A stretch of DNA of 64,000 nt from positions 186,001 through 250,000 of the forward strand of contig JAWKQB010000002.1 of assembly GCA_041390365.1 (NCBI GenBank), read 5' to 3'. The translations under genes were made by a program, and so were the position numbers. Below, one piece after another: positions 26,253 through 35,559 of this stretch; positions within the stretch are counted from its first letter, which is position 1, and every line of letters starts with the position of its first letter. The DNA comes from Syntrophotaleaceae bacterium (lineage in GTDB: Bacteria > Desulfobacterota > Desulfuromonadia > Desulfuromonadales > Syntrophotaleaceae). The notes below the pieces were generated by a model. That model had not been told where the DNA came from and searched no databases. It saw nothing but the letters and a program-made list of their open reading frames with translations.

Positions 26253-28568
26253 TCAGACGATAACCTTCTCCATCGCCCAGACCCCGCAGGGGCAGATGCC
26301 GGCGCAAAGCCCGCAGCCGATGCAGTACTGCTCGTCGGAAACATACTCGTAGGAGCCATCCAGTTTTTCTTTGCGGATGATGGCCCCTTCCGGGCAGGTT
26401 TCCAGGCAGAGGGAACAGTCGCGGCAGGTGCCGCAGCTGATGCAGCGCCCAGCCTCCTCGCAGGCGTTGGTCACCTTGAACTTGCCCCGGTTGCGGGCCT
26501 GGAAGGACTCTTTGTGGAGTTTCCACTGGGGGATCATCTCCGGTTTCTTCCTGGCCACCAGTTCCAGGCCGTTAAGATAGTCGTTGATGTACTCGGCCAC
26601 CTCCCGGCCGCTGCCGATGGCGTGGGTCAGAAGACCTGGCTTGATGGTATCGCCCAGGGCAAAGACGCCCGGCGCCTTTTTCGCCTGCCAGCAGTCGTCG
26701 ACGTCCATCATGCCCCGCTCGGAGAGCAGTTCCCGCGGTACGTAGGAGAGGTCGGGACGTTCACCGATGGAGATGATGACCATGTCGGCCTCGATCAGCC
26801 GACCGTCCTTGGTGTGCAGTCCCTCTTCGGAAATGCGCTCGGTGAAGACCGGCCATTCAATCCGGCCGCCGAGGCTTTCGAAGTGATCGATCTCCTTCTT
26901 GTAGGCGGCCGGACGCTGCACGTCGATGGCTGTTACCTGGCGGGCACCCATGGCATAGGCACCCAGGGCCACGTCCATGCCGGCATTGCCGGCGCCGATG
27001 ACCACTACCCGCCGTCCGACCTTGGGCTGCCTGCCGGCGTTGATCTCCTTGAGGAAGTCCAGTCCCCTCACCAATCGTTCGTGGCCGGGGAAGGGGATGA
27101 CCACCGGGTTGTGGGCGCCGCTGGCGATGATTACGGCATCGTTGTCGGCGCGGACGGCATCGAAGGCCTCGCGGTCGATCTTGCGTCCTGTGAGGATGTT
27201 CACTCCCACTTTTTTGATGCGGTCGATTTCAGCATTCAGCACTTCCCGCGGCAGTCGGTCCATCGGAATGACCTGACGCAACTTGCCGCCTACCTCATCA
27301 TCCGCTTCGTAAATGGTTACGCTATGCCCCTGCAAAGCCAATTGCCAGGCGGCGGAAAGGCCGGCAGGGCCGCCGCCAATGACGGCAACCTTCTTGCCGG
27401 TGGCCGGCTGCAGGGCAGGGGCTGCGGCATCCTGGGAGAGTCGGCCGAGTTCCTTCATGGCCACCGGATGATCCAGGTAACGACGGCTGCAGGCGTCCAT
27501 GCAGAGGTTGGGACAGACCTGACCGCAGACGCTGGCAGGAAAGGGCGAAAAGTTCAGGACCAGTTCCAGAGACTCCTGGATTTTCCCCTCACGCATCAGG
27601 CGGATGCGATCCTGGGTCGGAATGCCTGTCGGGCAGGATGCCTGACAGGGCGCCGCATAGGCCTTGTTCAGCCAGTGCGGGATTTTCAAGCGGCCGTCGC
27701 CTGTGTTGACAAAGCCGCATACCTGGTCGTAGTCGTCGGTGACCACATCCCCGAAGATGCCCCCTTCCACCCATTTGCCAAGACGAAATTCGCGCAGGGT
27801 GATCCGCTCCACAGCCTGGCGTTCCTGATAGGTCTTGGCGGTGATCTTCTTCCATTGGGAAAAATCGGTCAGTTGCTCAAGCAGGTGCGGTTTTTCGATC
27901 CTGTCGAGAAATACCGGGATGTTGGCGTACAGGAACTCCCGGTCCCCTTCATCCAATTCGAGCATCCACACATCGCTTGACAGCCCCGTCACCGGGCCGC
28001 GAACATAGATCAAACCGCCGACCATGCCGACGCAGCCGCGATCGCCGAGTACAGATTCCAGGTGCTCGCTGTCCACGCCGCAAACCACGCCGATGCCGCC
28101 CCCCATGAACTCGAAGGAGAAGGAACCGGTGCTTTTCAGGATCCACAGTTCCGGCGGTTCATAGGAAGGGTCGTGCTTCATCAGTGAGCCGGTGCGGGTG
28201 CCGCCCCGGCCGGCGACATAGATCTTGCCGCTGGCAGCGCAGTGAGCGGTGGTGTCGCCGCCGTCCCCATGGAGAATCAGGGTCGCGCCGGCGTTGAGCC
28301 AGCCGACGTCAGCGGGAGCGGAACCTTCGATGATGATCTCGGTCCCTTCCAGGCCGAAGGAGCCGACCCGCTGGCCCGGGTTCTTGACCCTGAACTTCAA
28401 GGGTTTTCCGTCCGCGGTCCAGAGCGGTCCGCCGATGTCATGATGCCCGGAGGCTAGCACCTCAAACTCGGTTTCCCCCGCATCCAGGGCGGCGTAGATC
28501 TTCTGCAGCAGCTGCTGAGTGGAGATACGCTTGTTGTTATCGTCAAAACCTTTGATATAGGCTGCCAT
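26253..28568 (-). CDS. gltD-like: Glutamate synthase: GXGXG domain fused to GltD-type oxidoreductase and ferredoxin
   Basis: 771 residues. Residues about 1-245 are the GXGXG beta-helix of glutamate synthase (GEGGTRTG-like repeats, EIIIEGSAPADVGWLNAGAT). Then a GltD-like unit: Cys-rich N terminus (CQASCPTGIPTQDRI, CGQVCPNLCMDACSR), FAD site VIGGGPAGLSAAW and NAD(P)H site VVIGAGNAGMDVA. The C terminus adds two 4Fe-4S clusters (CISCGTCRDCSLCLETCP and CIGCGLCAGICPCG). It supplies electrons and the structural domain for making glutamate from glutamine and 2-oxoglutarate. Last gene of a three-gene operon with a sigma-54 promoter. GGAGG before the ATG. Confidence 0.9.
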   Translation of the reverse strand: MAAYIKGFDDNNKRISTQQLLQKIYAALDAGETEFEVLASGHHDIGGPLWTADGKPLKFRVKNPGQRVGSFGLEGTEIIIEGSAPADVGWLNAGATLILHGDGGDTTAHCAASGKIYVAGRGGTRTGSLMKHDPSYEPPELWILKSTGSFSFEFMGGGIGVVCGVDSEHLESVLGDRGCVGMVGGLIYVRGPVTGLSSDVWMLELDEGDREFLYANIPVFLDRIEKPHLLEQLTDFSQWKKITAKTYQERQAVERITLREFRLGKWVEGGIFGDVVTDDYDQVCGFVNTGDGRLKIPHWLNKAYAAPCQASCPTGIPTQDRIRLMREGKIQESLELVLNFSPFPASVCGQVCPNLCMDACSRRYLDHPVAMKELGRLSQDAAAPALQPATGKKVAVIGGGPAGLSAAWQLALQGHSVTIYEADDEVGGKLRQVIPMDRLPREVLNAEIDRIKKVGVNILTGRKIDREAFDAVRADNDAVIIASGAHNPVVIPFPGHERLVRGLDFLKEINAGRQPKVGRRVVVIGAGNAGMDVALGAYAMGARQVTAIDVQRPAAYKKEIDHFESLGGRIEWPVFTERISEEGLHTKDGRLIEADMVIISIGERPDLSYVPRELLSERGMMDVDDCWQAKKAPGVFALGDTIKPGLLTHAIGSGREVAEYINDYLNGLELVARKKPEMIPQWKLHKESFQARNRGKFKVTNACEEAGRCISCGTCRDCSLCLETCPEGAIIRKEKLDGSYEYVSDEQYCIGCGLCAGICPCGVWAMEKVIV

Positions 28569-28582
28569 TACCTGAAACCTCC

Positions 28583-30226
28583 TTAACAGACGTACTGAAC
28601 CTGCAGACGATCGGCCACGGACTTGTTGGTGGAGACCAGACAGTCGGAACGGCCGATGGGCAGGGAGGAGTTACCGATGGGGGCCATGAGCTTGCGCAGT
28701 TCCTGATCCATGGCCAGGAAGTAGTTGACGATGTTCTCCGCCACCCGCTCGGGATTGAGCCGCTTGACCAGCACCGGCTCCTGAGTAGTGATGCCGGCCG
28801 GACAGAGCCCGGTATTGCAGGCGTTGCAACGACCGTGATCGTTGCCGAGGCAGCCGGCAAGCTGCAGGATCAGCTTGCCTGTGAAGACGCCGTTGGCGCC
28901 GAGGCAGAACATCTTGAAGGCATCGGCCGCCAGGTTGCCGGTCTTGCCGAGACCGCCGGCCGCCCACAGGGGGATCTGGCCCTGGCGCCCCTGGGCCACC
29001 GCGGCCAGGTAGCAGTCGCGCAGCTTGCTGACCACCGGATGGCCGGTGTGGTCGAGGGAGATGTCGTGGGCCGCGCCGGTACCGCCGTCGATGCCGTCGA
29101 CGAAGAAGCCGCCGACAATGTTGTAGGGGTCGCGCACCAGGTTGTTGAACACCGAAACGCTGGTGGCGCTGGCGGCAACCTTGATGGCCACCGGTACGCG
29201 GAACTTGAAGGCCGCGTTGAAGGAGAGGAACATCTTCTGCACGCTCTCCTCGATGGAGTAGAGACCCTGATGGTTGGGCGGCGACAGCAGGTCGGTGCGG
29301 GGCACGCCGCGGATCGCCTGGATGTGCGAAGCCACCTTGGCCGCCATCAGCAGACCGCCGTCGCCGGGCTTGGCGCCCTGGCCGATCTTGATCAGAACGC
29401 CGGCGGGGTCTTCGACCATGTGCGGCATCGCCTTGATGATACGGTTCCAGCCGAAGTGGCCGGAAGCGATCTGCAGGATCATGTACTTGAGATATTTGCT
29501 CTTCAGCAGCCGCACCGGCATGCCGCCCTCGCCGGAGCACATACGCACCGGCAGGCCGCATTCCTCATTCAAGTAGGCAACCGCCATGGAGACCGCTTCC
29601 CACATCCGCCAGGAGAGGGCCCCGATCGACATATCGCCGATGATGACCGGGTAGATCCAGCGGACCGGCGGGGTCTGGCCAGCCTGTACCAGCTTGCCCT
29701 CCGCGGTCTGTTGCAGAGGCAGGGCCGTAGCCGGCAGAATGCGTCCCAGGGGGGCCAGGCAGTCGAAGGTGTGACGCTGGGCATCGAGGCTCGGGTCAGT
29801 CATCTGGGAAATACGGCCGACGCGAATGGTGTCGAGAGTCCGGGCCTGGACTTCCAGGTTGTTGCGTCCGCCGCGCTTCGGCCCGGAAGCGGTGGCAGCC
29901 TGATATACCACGTTGAACCGGGAGTCGGGATTGCGGTGAGCGCTGATGGCGCTGTTGGGACAGACCCGTTCACAGACGCCGCAGCCGCGGCAGAAATTCT
30001 TGATCACCGGCCGCTGGGCGATGACCGGCTGGGCCGAAAAGCGGGTTTTCGGTTCCGGGGTCTCGCTTTCCGTGTATGTGATCCGCCGGCGCTCCATTTT
30101 CGGGCCGATGGCTTCGAAGGTGCAGGCCGCGATGCAGGAGCCGCACAGGGTGCAGCGCTCCGGATGGTACTCGATCTTCCAGGGCAGATCGTTACAGGCG
30201 AGGTCGTTTATTTTTATTGTTTCCAT
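28583..30226 (-). CDS. gltB-like: Glutamate synthase FMN-binding (synthase) subunit with ferredoxin domain
   Basis: 547 residues. The N terminus carries two Fe-S motifs, CTLCGSCIAACTFEA and CRGCGVCERVCPNS. The core (about 160-500) is the FMN TIM barrel of glutamate synthase: GDMSIGALSWRMWEAVSMA, GEGGMP, IKIGQGAKPGDGG, and the DGIDGGTGAAHD phosphate region. The 3Fe-4S cysteines are at CNACNTGLCPAG. This is the archaeal-type arrangement in which amidotransferase, synthase and GXGXG parts are separate proteins. It overlaps the upstream amidotransferase gene by 13 bp; GGAGG precedes the start. Confidence 0.92.
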   Translation of the reverse strand: METIKINDLACNDLPWKIEYHPERCTLCGSCIAACTFEAIGPKMERRRITYTESETPEPKTRFSAQPVIAQRPVIKNFCRGCGVCERVCPNSAISAHRNPDSRFNVVYQAATASGPKRGGRNNLEVQARTLDTIRVGRISQMTDPSLDAQRHTFDCLAPLGRILPATALPLQQTAEGKLVQAGQTPPVRWIYPVIIGDMSIGALSWRMWEAVSMAVAYLNEECGLPVRMCSGEGGMPVRLLKSKYLKYMILQIASGHFGWNRIIKAMPHMVEDPAGVLIKIGQGAKPGDGGLLMAAKVASHIQAIRGVPRTDLLSPPNHQGLYSIEESVQKMFLSFNAAFKFRVPVAIKVAASATSVSVFNNLVRDPYNIVGGFFVDGIDGGTGAAHDISLDHTGHPVVSKLRDCYLAAVAQGRQGQIPLWAAGGLGKTGNLAADAFKMFCLGANGVFTGKLILQLAGCLGNDHGRCNACNTGLCPAGITTQEPVLVKRLNPERVAENIVNYFLAMDQELRKLMAPIGNSSLPIGRSDCLVSTNKSVADRLQVQYVC

Positions 30227-31320
30227 CTCTGGACCTCCAGATTGTTGTCTACAACGACAATTTCGCGCTCGTTGGGATAAATGTCGTTTTCCCAGTTCCG
30301 CTCCGGCAGAATCTCATTGATACCGCACACTTCGGAAGAAAAGACCACGGTATCCTGAGTATGGCCCACCACGACCGGGCGCAGCTTCTTAGCATCGCAC
30401 ACGACCCACATGGTGAAGTCGGGCAGGGTGCCGATAATGGTGTTGGGACCGTTGATCTCCAGGTGTGCCAGGGACTGGCGGATGGAGAGCAGCACGTCCT
30501 TGTCCTCGCGCTTGACCACGTCTTCGAAGGGGAGCGGCGTAATGATGTGCTTGTAGTAGGAAAGCGGCCATCCCAGCTGGCGGTGCATGTAGTGCATGGT
30601 GTAGAGGAAGCATTGGGAGTCTGATTCAAAGCCGATGTAGCCGGGGTGCAGGCTGGCCTGGAACTCCTTGTTCTTCTGGTAGAAGGTGTTCTCGCCGTTG
30701 GTCAGAGTCACGTAGCCCTGCAGGAAGAAGGGATGGGCCGCATAGCGGACAATGGCGTAGTTGGTGTTCTGACGGCATTGGGCGGTGATGTTTTTGGCGG
30801 TAAAGTCCTCATCAGGCTCCCAAAGTCCGAAAAAGGTGCCGATATCCCGGGGATCGCCGATTTCCTTGAGGGTAAGGACGTCGGGCCAGAAAGAGTAGAC
30901 GAAGCCGGTCTGGTCCTGCTCCATGGCCGCCCGCAGTCTGAGCCGGGTATTGGTGAGCAAGTCTTCTTTCTCCCGTTTCGCGAGATCCTTGCAGAAGTCG
31001 GGGTAATCGAAGGTTCGAAATACATAGTTGGGCATCTTCTGGATGTCCATGCCCGGTTTCCAGGTGGTGGCCGGAACCCACTCGAAAACCTGCTTGAAGC
31101 CGATTTCTTCAAGAATGGCCTCGGTAATGGCGAGACCCTCATCGGTGCAGGCCAGGGAGATGGTCGGCTTATCCTTGTACCCGGCGAAGATTCCGCCGAG
31201 ATCCTGCATGACCATGGCGAAGCCCGAGTTGTCGTGCCCCTTCTGCTGAGAATTCATCAGCTGCAGGGCTTTGCTCGGGTGCACATAATTCAGACTTTTT
31301 ATGGCGCCAATGCGACACAT
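30214..31320 (-). CDS. gltA-like: Glutamate synthase class II glutamine amidotransferase subunit
   Basis: 368 residues starting MCRIGAI, with Cys2 as the N-terminal nucleophile of class II amidotransferases after Met removal. Supporting motifs are KGHDNSGFAMVM, YAIVRYAAHPFFLQGYV and GFESDSQCFLYTMHYM. It releases ammonia from glutamine for the synthase subunit encoded by the next gene, which it overlaps. GGAGG precedes the ATG. A consensus sigma-54 promoter lies 70 bp upstream, so the operon should answer to nitrogen status through an NtrC-type activator not in this window. Confidence 0.92.
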   Translation of the reverse strand: MCRIGAIKSLNYVHPSKALQLMNSQQKGHDNSGFAMVMQDLGGIFAGYKDKPTISLACTDEGLAITEAILEEIGFKQVFEWVPATTWKPGMDIQKMPNYVFRTFDYPDFCKDLAKREKEDLLTNTRLRLRAAMEQDQTGFVYSFWPDVLTLKEIGDPRDIGTFFGLWEPDEDFTAKNITAQCRQNTNYAIVRYAAHPFFLQGYVTLTNGENTFYQKNKEFQASLHPGYIGFESDSQCFLYTMHYMHRQLGWPLSYYKHIITPLPFEDVVKREDKDVLLSIRQSLAHLEINGPNTIIGTLPDFTMWVVCDAKKLRPVVVGHTQDTVVFSSEVCGINEILPERNWENDIYPNEREIVVVDNNLEVQRWKQ

Positions 31321-31390
31321 GAGCGATTACCTCCGAGATACAGATTGTGCAGAGTTGCTTCTGCTTGAAACGATTTTGAGCAATACTCTT

Positions 31391-31407
31391 TAGCAAAGAA
31401 AGTGCCA
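31391..31407 (-). promoter_or_regulatory. sigma-54 promoter of the glutamate synthase operon
   Basis: The minus strand reads TGGCACTTTCTTTGCTA, a perfect match to TGGCAC-N5-TTGCW, 71 bp upstream of the amidotransferase ATG. Confidence 0.92.
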
Positions 31408-31581
31408 GATTTATGAATTTGATTTGAAGCACCGACTGCTAATAAAACTTCCTAGTAAAAACAATAGTTTGCCGAATGATCTGGTTGTGTATAAGCCTTT
31501 TATAAGGTTTCAAGGGAGGCTTGCAATGGAGGAAAAAAAGAATTTTTAGCTCTAGTTCGTGTAGAGAACTTACACTGAGGA

Positions 31582-31608
31582 GGCCCGGCGCCCTGAAGAC
31601 GCCGGGCC
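31582..31608 (-). other. GC-rich hairpin after amtB
   Basis: GGCCCGGCG (31582-31590) pairs with CGCCGGGCC (31600-31608), 13 bp past the amtB stop, without a U tract. It probably protects the mRNA 3' end or gives weak termination. Confidence 0.5.
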
Positions 31609-31620
31609 GAGGGGGGAGGG

Positions 31621-32898
31621 TCAGAAGTTGTAACCGGTTTCCGAATGAGCCGTTTGATCGAGGCCGGTGACCTCTTCTTCACGGGACACCCGCAGGCCCA
31701 TGGTCGCCTTAAGGATCAGAACCAGAATAACCGTAACAACCACGGCATAAGCACCGGCGGCTCCGATGCCTACCAATTGAATCCAGACCTGACCGGGATT
31801 GCCGGCAATCAGTCCGCTGACTCCTACAGACGCAAATACGCCGATGGCCACGGCGCCAAAGGCTCCGCCGAGGCCATGGATGCCGAACACGTCCAGAGAG
31901 TCGTCATAACCGAACTTGTGCTTGAGCATGACGCCTCCGTAGCAGACCGCACCGCCCATCAGTCCCATGACCAGGGCCCAGGCGGGAGTGACGAAGCCGG
32001 CCGCGGGGGTGATTGTGACCAGGCCGGCAACGATGCCGGAGGCGACGCCGAGGGCACTCGGCTTTCCGGCAAGCCGCCATTCCAGAAGCATCCAGGAGAG
32101 GGCTGCCGCAGCGGCAGCGGTCTGAGTGGTGGTGAAGGCCAGGGCGGCACTGCCTCCGGCGGAAAGAGCGCTGCCCGCGTTGAAACCGAACCAGCCGAAC
32201 CAGAGCAGGCCGGCTCCGAGCAGAGTCATGGGCAGATTGTGGGGAGCCATTCTCTCATGCGGAAAGCCGATACGTTTCCCCAGAAAAATCGCCAGTACCA
32301 GGGCGGATACCCCGGAGGAGAGATGAACGACCGTGCCGCCGGCAAAATCCAGAGCTCCCATCTCCAGCAACCATCCGCCTTCCCCCCAGACCCAGTGCGC
32401 CAGAGGGTTGTAGACCAGAAGGCCCCAGAGCAGGATGAAGACGCAGTAGGTACTGAATTTCATACGGGCCGCCACGGCGCCGGAAATCAATGCCGGAGTG
32501 ATGATGGCAAACATGCCCTGGAACATGATGAAGACATATGTTGGAATCGTTCCGGTCAGGGAATCGGGGGTGATGCCATTGAGAAGCAGGTGTTTCAGGC
32601 TGCCGATGAAGGGGCCGGCGCCTCCAAAAGCCATGGTGTAGCCGACAACCACCCACTGCACGCCGATAATCGCCATGGCCGCAAAAGTATGCATCGTGGT
32701 GGACAGCACATTTTTGGCGCGGACCATGCCGGCATAGAAAAGAGCCAATCCGGGGAGCATGACGAGGACCAGGGCCGATGAAATGAGCAGCCAGGCGGTA
32801 TCGCCCGGATTGGCCCCTTCGGCAGCCAGGCCCAGGGACGGGGCCAGGAGCAGCCCGAGTAAAGCGGGCGCGGGGGACAGTAAGGACTTGCGGTTCAT
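31621..32898 (-). CDS. amtB: Ammonium transporter AmtB
   Basis: 425 residues with a cleavable signal (LLAPSLGLAAEG) then the Amt fold of 11 membrane helices. Family landmarks: LVMLPGLALFYAGMVRAKNV, VQWVVVGYTMAFG, the twin-His region HLSSGVSALV, and LGAGLLWFGWFGFNAGSA. Helix 10/11 carries FGIHGLGGAFGAVAIGVFA. It conducts ammonium across the inner membrane. No PII gene (glnK) is adjacent, which is unusual for amtB. It has its own sigma-54 promoter at 32971-32987 and lies just upstream of the glutamate synthase operon's neighbourhood, so uptake and assimilation are regulated in parallel. Confidence 0.95.
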   Translation of the reverse strand: MNRKSLLSPAPALLGLLLAPSLGLAAEGANPGDTAWLLISSALVLVMLPGLALFYAGMVRAKNVLSTTMHTFAAMAIIGVQWVVVGYTMAFGGAGPFIGSLKHLLLNGITPDSLTGTIPTYVFIMFQGMFAIITPALISGAVAARMKFSTYCVFILLWGLLVYNPLAHWVWGEGGWLLEMGALDFAGGTVVHLSSGVSALVLAIFLGKRIGFPHERMAPHNLPMTLLGAGLLWFGWFGFNAGSALSAGGSAALAFTTTQTAAAAAALSWMLLEWRLAGKPSALGVASGIVAGLVTITPAAGFVTPAWALVMGLMGGAVCYGGVMLKHKFGYDDSLDVFGIHGLGGAFGAVAIGVFASVGVSGLIAGNPGQVWIQLVGIGAAGAYAVVVTVILVLILKATMGLRVSREEEVTGLDQTAHSETGYNF

Positions 32899-32970
32899 TT
32901 TTCTCTACCTCCGTGGGGATGGGTTGTTTGGCTGCCGGTGCGAAGGACAGCAGTATAGAAAAAATAGGCA

Positions 32971-32987
32971 AAGCAAGCCCTGTGCCA
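32971..32987 (-). promoter_or_regulatory. sigma-54 promoter of amtB
   Basis: The minus strand reads TGGCACAGGGCTTGCTT, matching TGGCAC-N5-TTGCW, 73 bp upstream of the amtB ATG. Confidence 0.92.
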
Positions 32988-33096
32988 GAATAAAAACGTC
33001 GAATTTTCAGCAGGTTGGATTTTTCAGGCGAAGGAATATGCCTAATTCGGAAGCACAGCTGCCTTTGAAATAGGCGGCCGGGGAGTCTTGCGGCGA

Positions 33097-33127
33097 ACAG
33101 CACCCCCGTTTCTGACGGGGGCGCTGT
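33097..33127. terminator. strong hairpin downstream of ilvE
   Basis: CAGCACCCCCGT pairs with ACGGGGGCGCTG around TTCTG, about 25 bp past the ilvE stop. U tracts are poor on both strands, so termination efficiency is uncertain. Confidence 0.55.
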
Positions 33128-33151
33128 CCTTTATTGAGCCGGAAACCAGCT

Positions 33152-34216
33152 TTAGATCGGATCGATCCAGCCGTGGGTATCGGGAAGTCTGCCGTACTGG
33201 ATTCCGGTGAGAACGTCGTAAAGCCGCAGTGTCAGCGGTCCCGGTTGGCCGTCGTTCAGGATGACGGTGCGATTGCGGTAGCTGAATTGTCCCACCGGGC
33301 TGACTACTGCTGCGGTGCCGGTGCCGAAGGCTTCACTGAGCCGTCCGTTTTCCACCCCGTCGAGAATTTCCTCGACACTCAGTGCCCGTTCTTCGACCTC
33401 GACGCCCATTTCCCGGGCAAGTACCAGGATGGAGCGACGGGTAATGCCGTCGAGAATGGTGCCTTTTAATGGGGATGTGACTAATTTTCCATCATAGACG
33501 AAGCAGATGTTCATACTGCCGACTTCTTCCACATACTTGCGGTTTACGGCATCGAGCCAGAGAACCTGGTCGAAGCCTTTCGCGGCCGCCTCCCTGGCCG
33601 CCAGAAGGCTGGCAGCGTAGTTTCCCCCGGTCTTGGCTTCACCGGTTCCGCCGGGAGCCGAACGGACATATTCATCACTGATCAGGATGCGCACCGGTTT
33701 GAACCCGCCCTTGTAGTAGGGACCCACCGGCGAAAGAATGATGTAGCAATAGTACTGATCGCTCGGTTTCACCCCCAGGACCGGCTGAGTGGCAATCATG
33801 GTGGGGCGGATGTAGAGGCTGGTTCCGGGGCTGTGGGGAACCCAGTCAGCCTCGAGGCGAATCAGCTGCTTGATGGCCTGCAGAAAGAATACTTCGTCCA
33901 CTTCCGGCATGCACAGGCGACGGGCGCTGCGGTTGAAGCGCGCGACATTGTCCCGGGGACGGAACAGGGCTATCGACCCGTCCTGGCGGCGGAAGGCTTT
34001 CAAGCCCTCGAAAATCTCCTGGGCGTAATGGAAAACCAGGGCAGCCGGGTCTAATACAAACGGTCCGTAAGGCTTGATGCGTGCCGAGTGCCAGCCTGTC
34101 CCGGCGTCGTACTCCATCAGGAACATGCGATCGGTAAAGTGATGGCCGAAAACCAGCTGGGATTCGTCTTGGGAGGGCTGTTGGCTCTGGGTTAGGGGTT
34201 CTATGCGGATTTCCAT
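33152..34216 (-). CDS. ilvE: Branched-chain amino acid aminotransferase (class IV PLP enzyme)
   Basis: 354 residues from the ATG at 34216 (GGAGAAACC upstream); a longer in-frame start adds 16 residues without a ribosome site. Features of the large IlvE group: FEGLKAFRRQDGSIALFRP, RLEADWVPHSPGTSLYIRP, the PLP lysine region QVLWLDAVNRKYVEEVGSMN, and GTGTAAVVSPVG. It interconverts Val/Leu/Ile and their 2-oxoacids using 2-oxoglutarate/glutamate, linking to the glutamate genes nearby. Monocistronic by spacing. Confidence 0.94.
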   Translation of the reverse strand: MEIRIEPLTQSQQPSQDESQLVFGHHFTDRMFLMEYDAGTGWHSARIKPYGPFVLDPAALVFHYAQEIFEGLKAFRRQDGSIALFRPRDNVARFNRSARRLCMPEVDEVFFLQAIKQLIRLEADWVPHSPGTSLYIRPTMIATQPVLGVKPSDQYYCYIILSPVGPYYKGGFKPVRILISDEYVRSAPGGTGEAKTGGNYAASLLAAREAAAKGFDQVLWLDAVNRKYVEEVGSMNICFVYDGKLVTSPLKGTILDGITRRSILVLAREMGVEVEERALSVEEILDGVENGRLSEAFGTGTAAVVSPVGQFSYRNRTVILNDGQPGPLTLRLYDVLTGIQYGRLPDTHGWIDPI

Positions 34217-34450
34217 GAGGTTTCTCCGATCCTGGAACTTGGAAGGCTGACTGCTCGAAGTCATTGCGAGTCGGACCGCTTCCCGGCGTCGCCAAATATT
34301 TCCAAATGTTTAGCATAACGAAACACGGTCAGGCAAGGGGATTAACGGGGTAAAACCCGATAGGAGCCTTGCCAGACGGTTTTTTTCGGGGCCGTCATCA
34401 ATCTCCGGTATGGGGGGCCTGCCGAATTCGAAATTCAGATCAGGGCCGGT

Positions 34451-34810
34451 TTATTTCAGCAGTCGCAGATTGAGGGGATAGCGGTAGTCCTCCCCGTTTC
34501 TGCATTTGACTGCGCCGATCAGAATCATGACGAAATTGAAGACCGCCAGCAGGAGCAGGATCGGAAGGCCGACGATAATGAAAATGAGGGCGGATGCGGC
34601 CAGGGCATAGATACTGATGCTGATCTGAAAATTCAATGATTCCTTGCCATGGCGATCTACCAGGGGATAGCGCTCTTTAAGAAACAGCCAGATCGCCAAT
34701 GGGGCAAGAACATTGCCGAAAGGGATGAAGTACCCGGCCAGGCCGCTGATGTGGCACAGGGTTGCCCAATTGCTTTCCCGGCTGTCGGGTGGAAGGGTCG
34801 CATTTTCCAT
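34451..34810 (-). CDS. DUF4870-family small membrane protein
   Basis: 119 residues with CAGGAGC upstream of ATG 34810. Pattern typical of DUF4870: NWATLCHISGLAGYFIPFGN, then LAIWLFLKERYPLVDRHGKE and NFQISISIYALAASALIFII. Three membrane helices and a short basic tail. Function of the family is unknown. It follows the PHP hydrolase gene by 26 bp and is probably cotranscribed. Confidence 0.88.
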   Translation of the reverse strand: MENATLPPDSRESNWATLCHISGLAGYFIPFGNVLAPLAIWLFLKERYPLVDRHGKESLNFQISISIYALAASALIFIIVGLPILLLLAVFNFVMILIGAVKCRNGEDYRYPLNLRLLK

Positions 34811-34836
34811 CAAAAGCTCCTGTTCAGCATCGGCGG

Positions 34837-35559
34837 TCAGGATTGCAGGCCGAGAAAGGCCAGGGTCGATTCCAGGCTCAGGTTGACGATCTGCCCATCC
34901 TGGATTCCGGCCCGGCGTGATTCGGCCAGCGCCTGGTCCAGTTCGCCGACCCCCTGGGCTATATGCGCGTCGCTGCCCAAGGCGACCAATGTGCCGAATT
35001 CCGCGCAGTGGCGGGCCAGAATCCTGCAGTTCTCAAAGCTGCCTGCCCGGCTGACGGCGAAACTCGAGTTGTTGATTTCGAGGGCGGTGCCGGTGGCGGC
35101 AGCATGGCGCGCGACGGCCCGGTAATCAACGGGATAGGAAGGATTGCCGGGGTGACAGATGATATGCACCTGGGGTTTTTCCATCACGGATAGCAGGGTC
35201 CGGGTGTTTTCGGCGGCACCGTTTCCGCTGTATCCGCAGCCAGGATGAAATCCGGCCAGCACCAGGTCGAGCATCGCAAGCTGACCGTCCTCGAGGTCGA
35301 GGCGGCCGCCGTCGAGAATGTTGGCTTCGACTCCGCAAAGAATCCGCACACCGCCGATGGTAGGGGGGACAAAGCGCAGCGCCTGAAAGTGATAGAGATG
35401 CGGACCGCCCGGCAGGGCCGGACCGTGATCGGTGATGCCGACCAGTCGCAGCCGGCGCCGGGCGGCTTCCTGGGCAATTTCGTTGATGGTGCTGTAGGCA
35501 TGTCCTGAAGCGATGGTATGGATATGGAGGTCCGCTTCGGGGCTACTCGGTTGGGACAT
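34837..35559 (-). CDS. PHP-domain phosphatase/hydrolase (YcdX-like)
   Basis: 240 residues. Metal-binding motifs of the PHP fold are present: DLHIHTIASGHAYST (two His), ITDHGPA, GVEANIL, LAGFHPGCG, HIICHPGNP and LGSDAHIAQGVG. Size and motif order match the YcdX subgroup, trinuclear-zinc phosphatases of unclear natural substrate. It is divergent from the radical-SAM gene and leads a two-gene operon with DUF4870. Confidence 0.9.
   Translation of the reverse strand: MSQPSSPEADLHIHTIASGHAYSTINEIAQEAARRRLRLVGITDHGPALPGGPHLYHFQALRFVPPTIGGVRILCGVEANILDGGRLDLEDGQLAMLDLVLAGFHPGCGYSGNGAAENTRTLLSVMEKPQVHIICHPGNPSYPVDYRAVARHAAATGTALEINNSSFAVSRAGSFENCRILARHCAEFGTLVALGSDAHIAQGVGELDQALAESRRAGIQDGQIVNLSLESTLAFLGLQS

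Noticed and set aside
28835..30280. 481-residue open frame on the plus strand
   Set aside because: Antisense to the glutamate synthase FMN subunit; no ribosome site or domain.
34256..34293. GTCATTGCGAG-like sequence upstream of ilvE as a REP element
   Set aside because: Only the first 11 bases fit the common REP-like motif and there is no second copy nearby.
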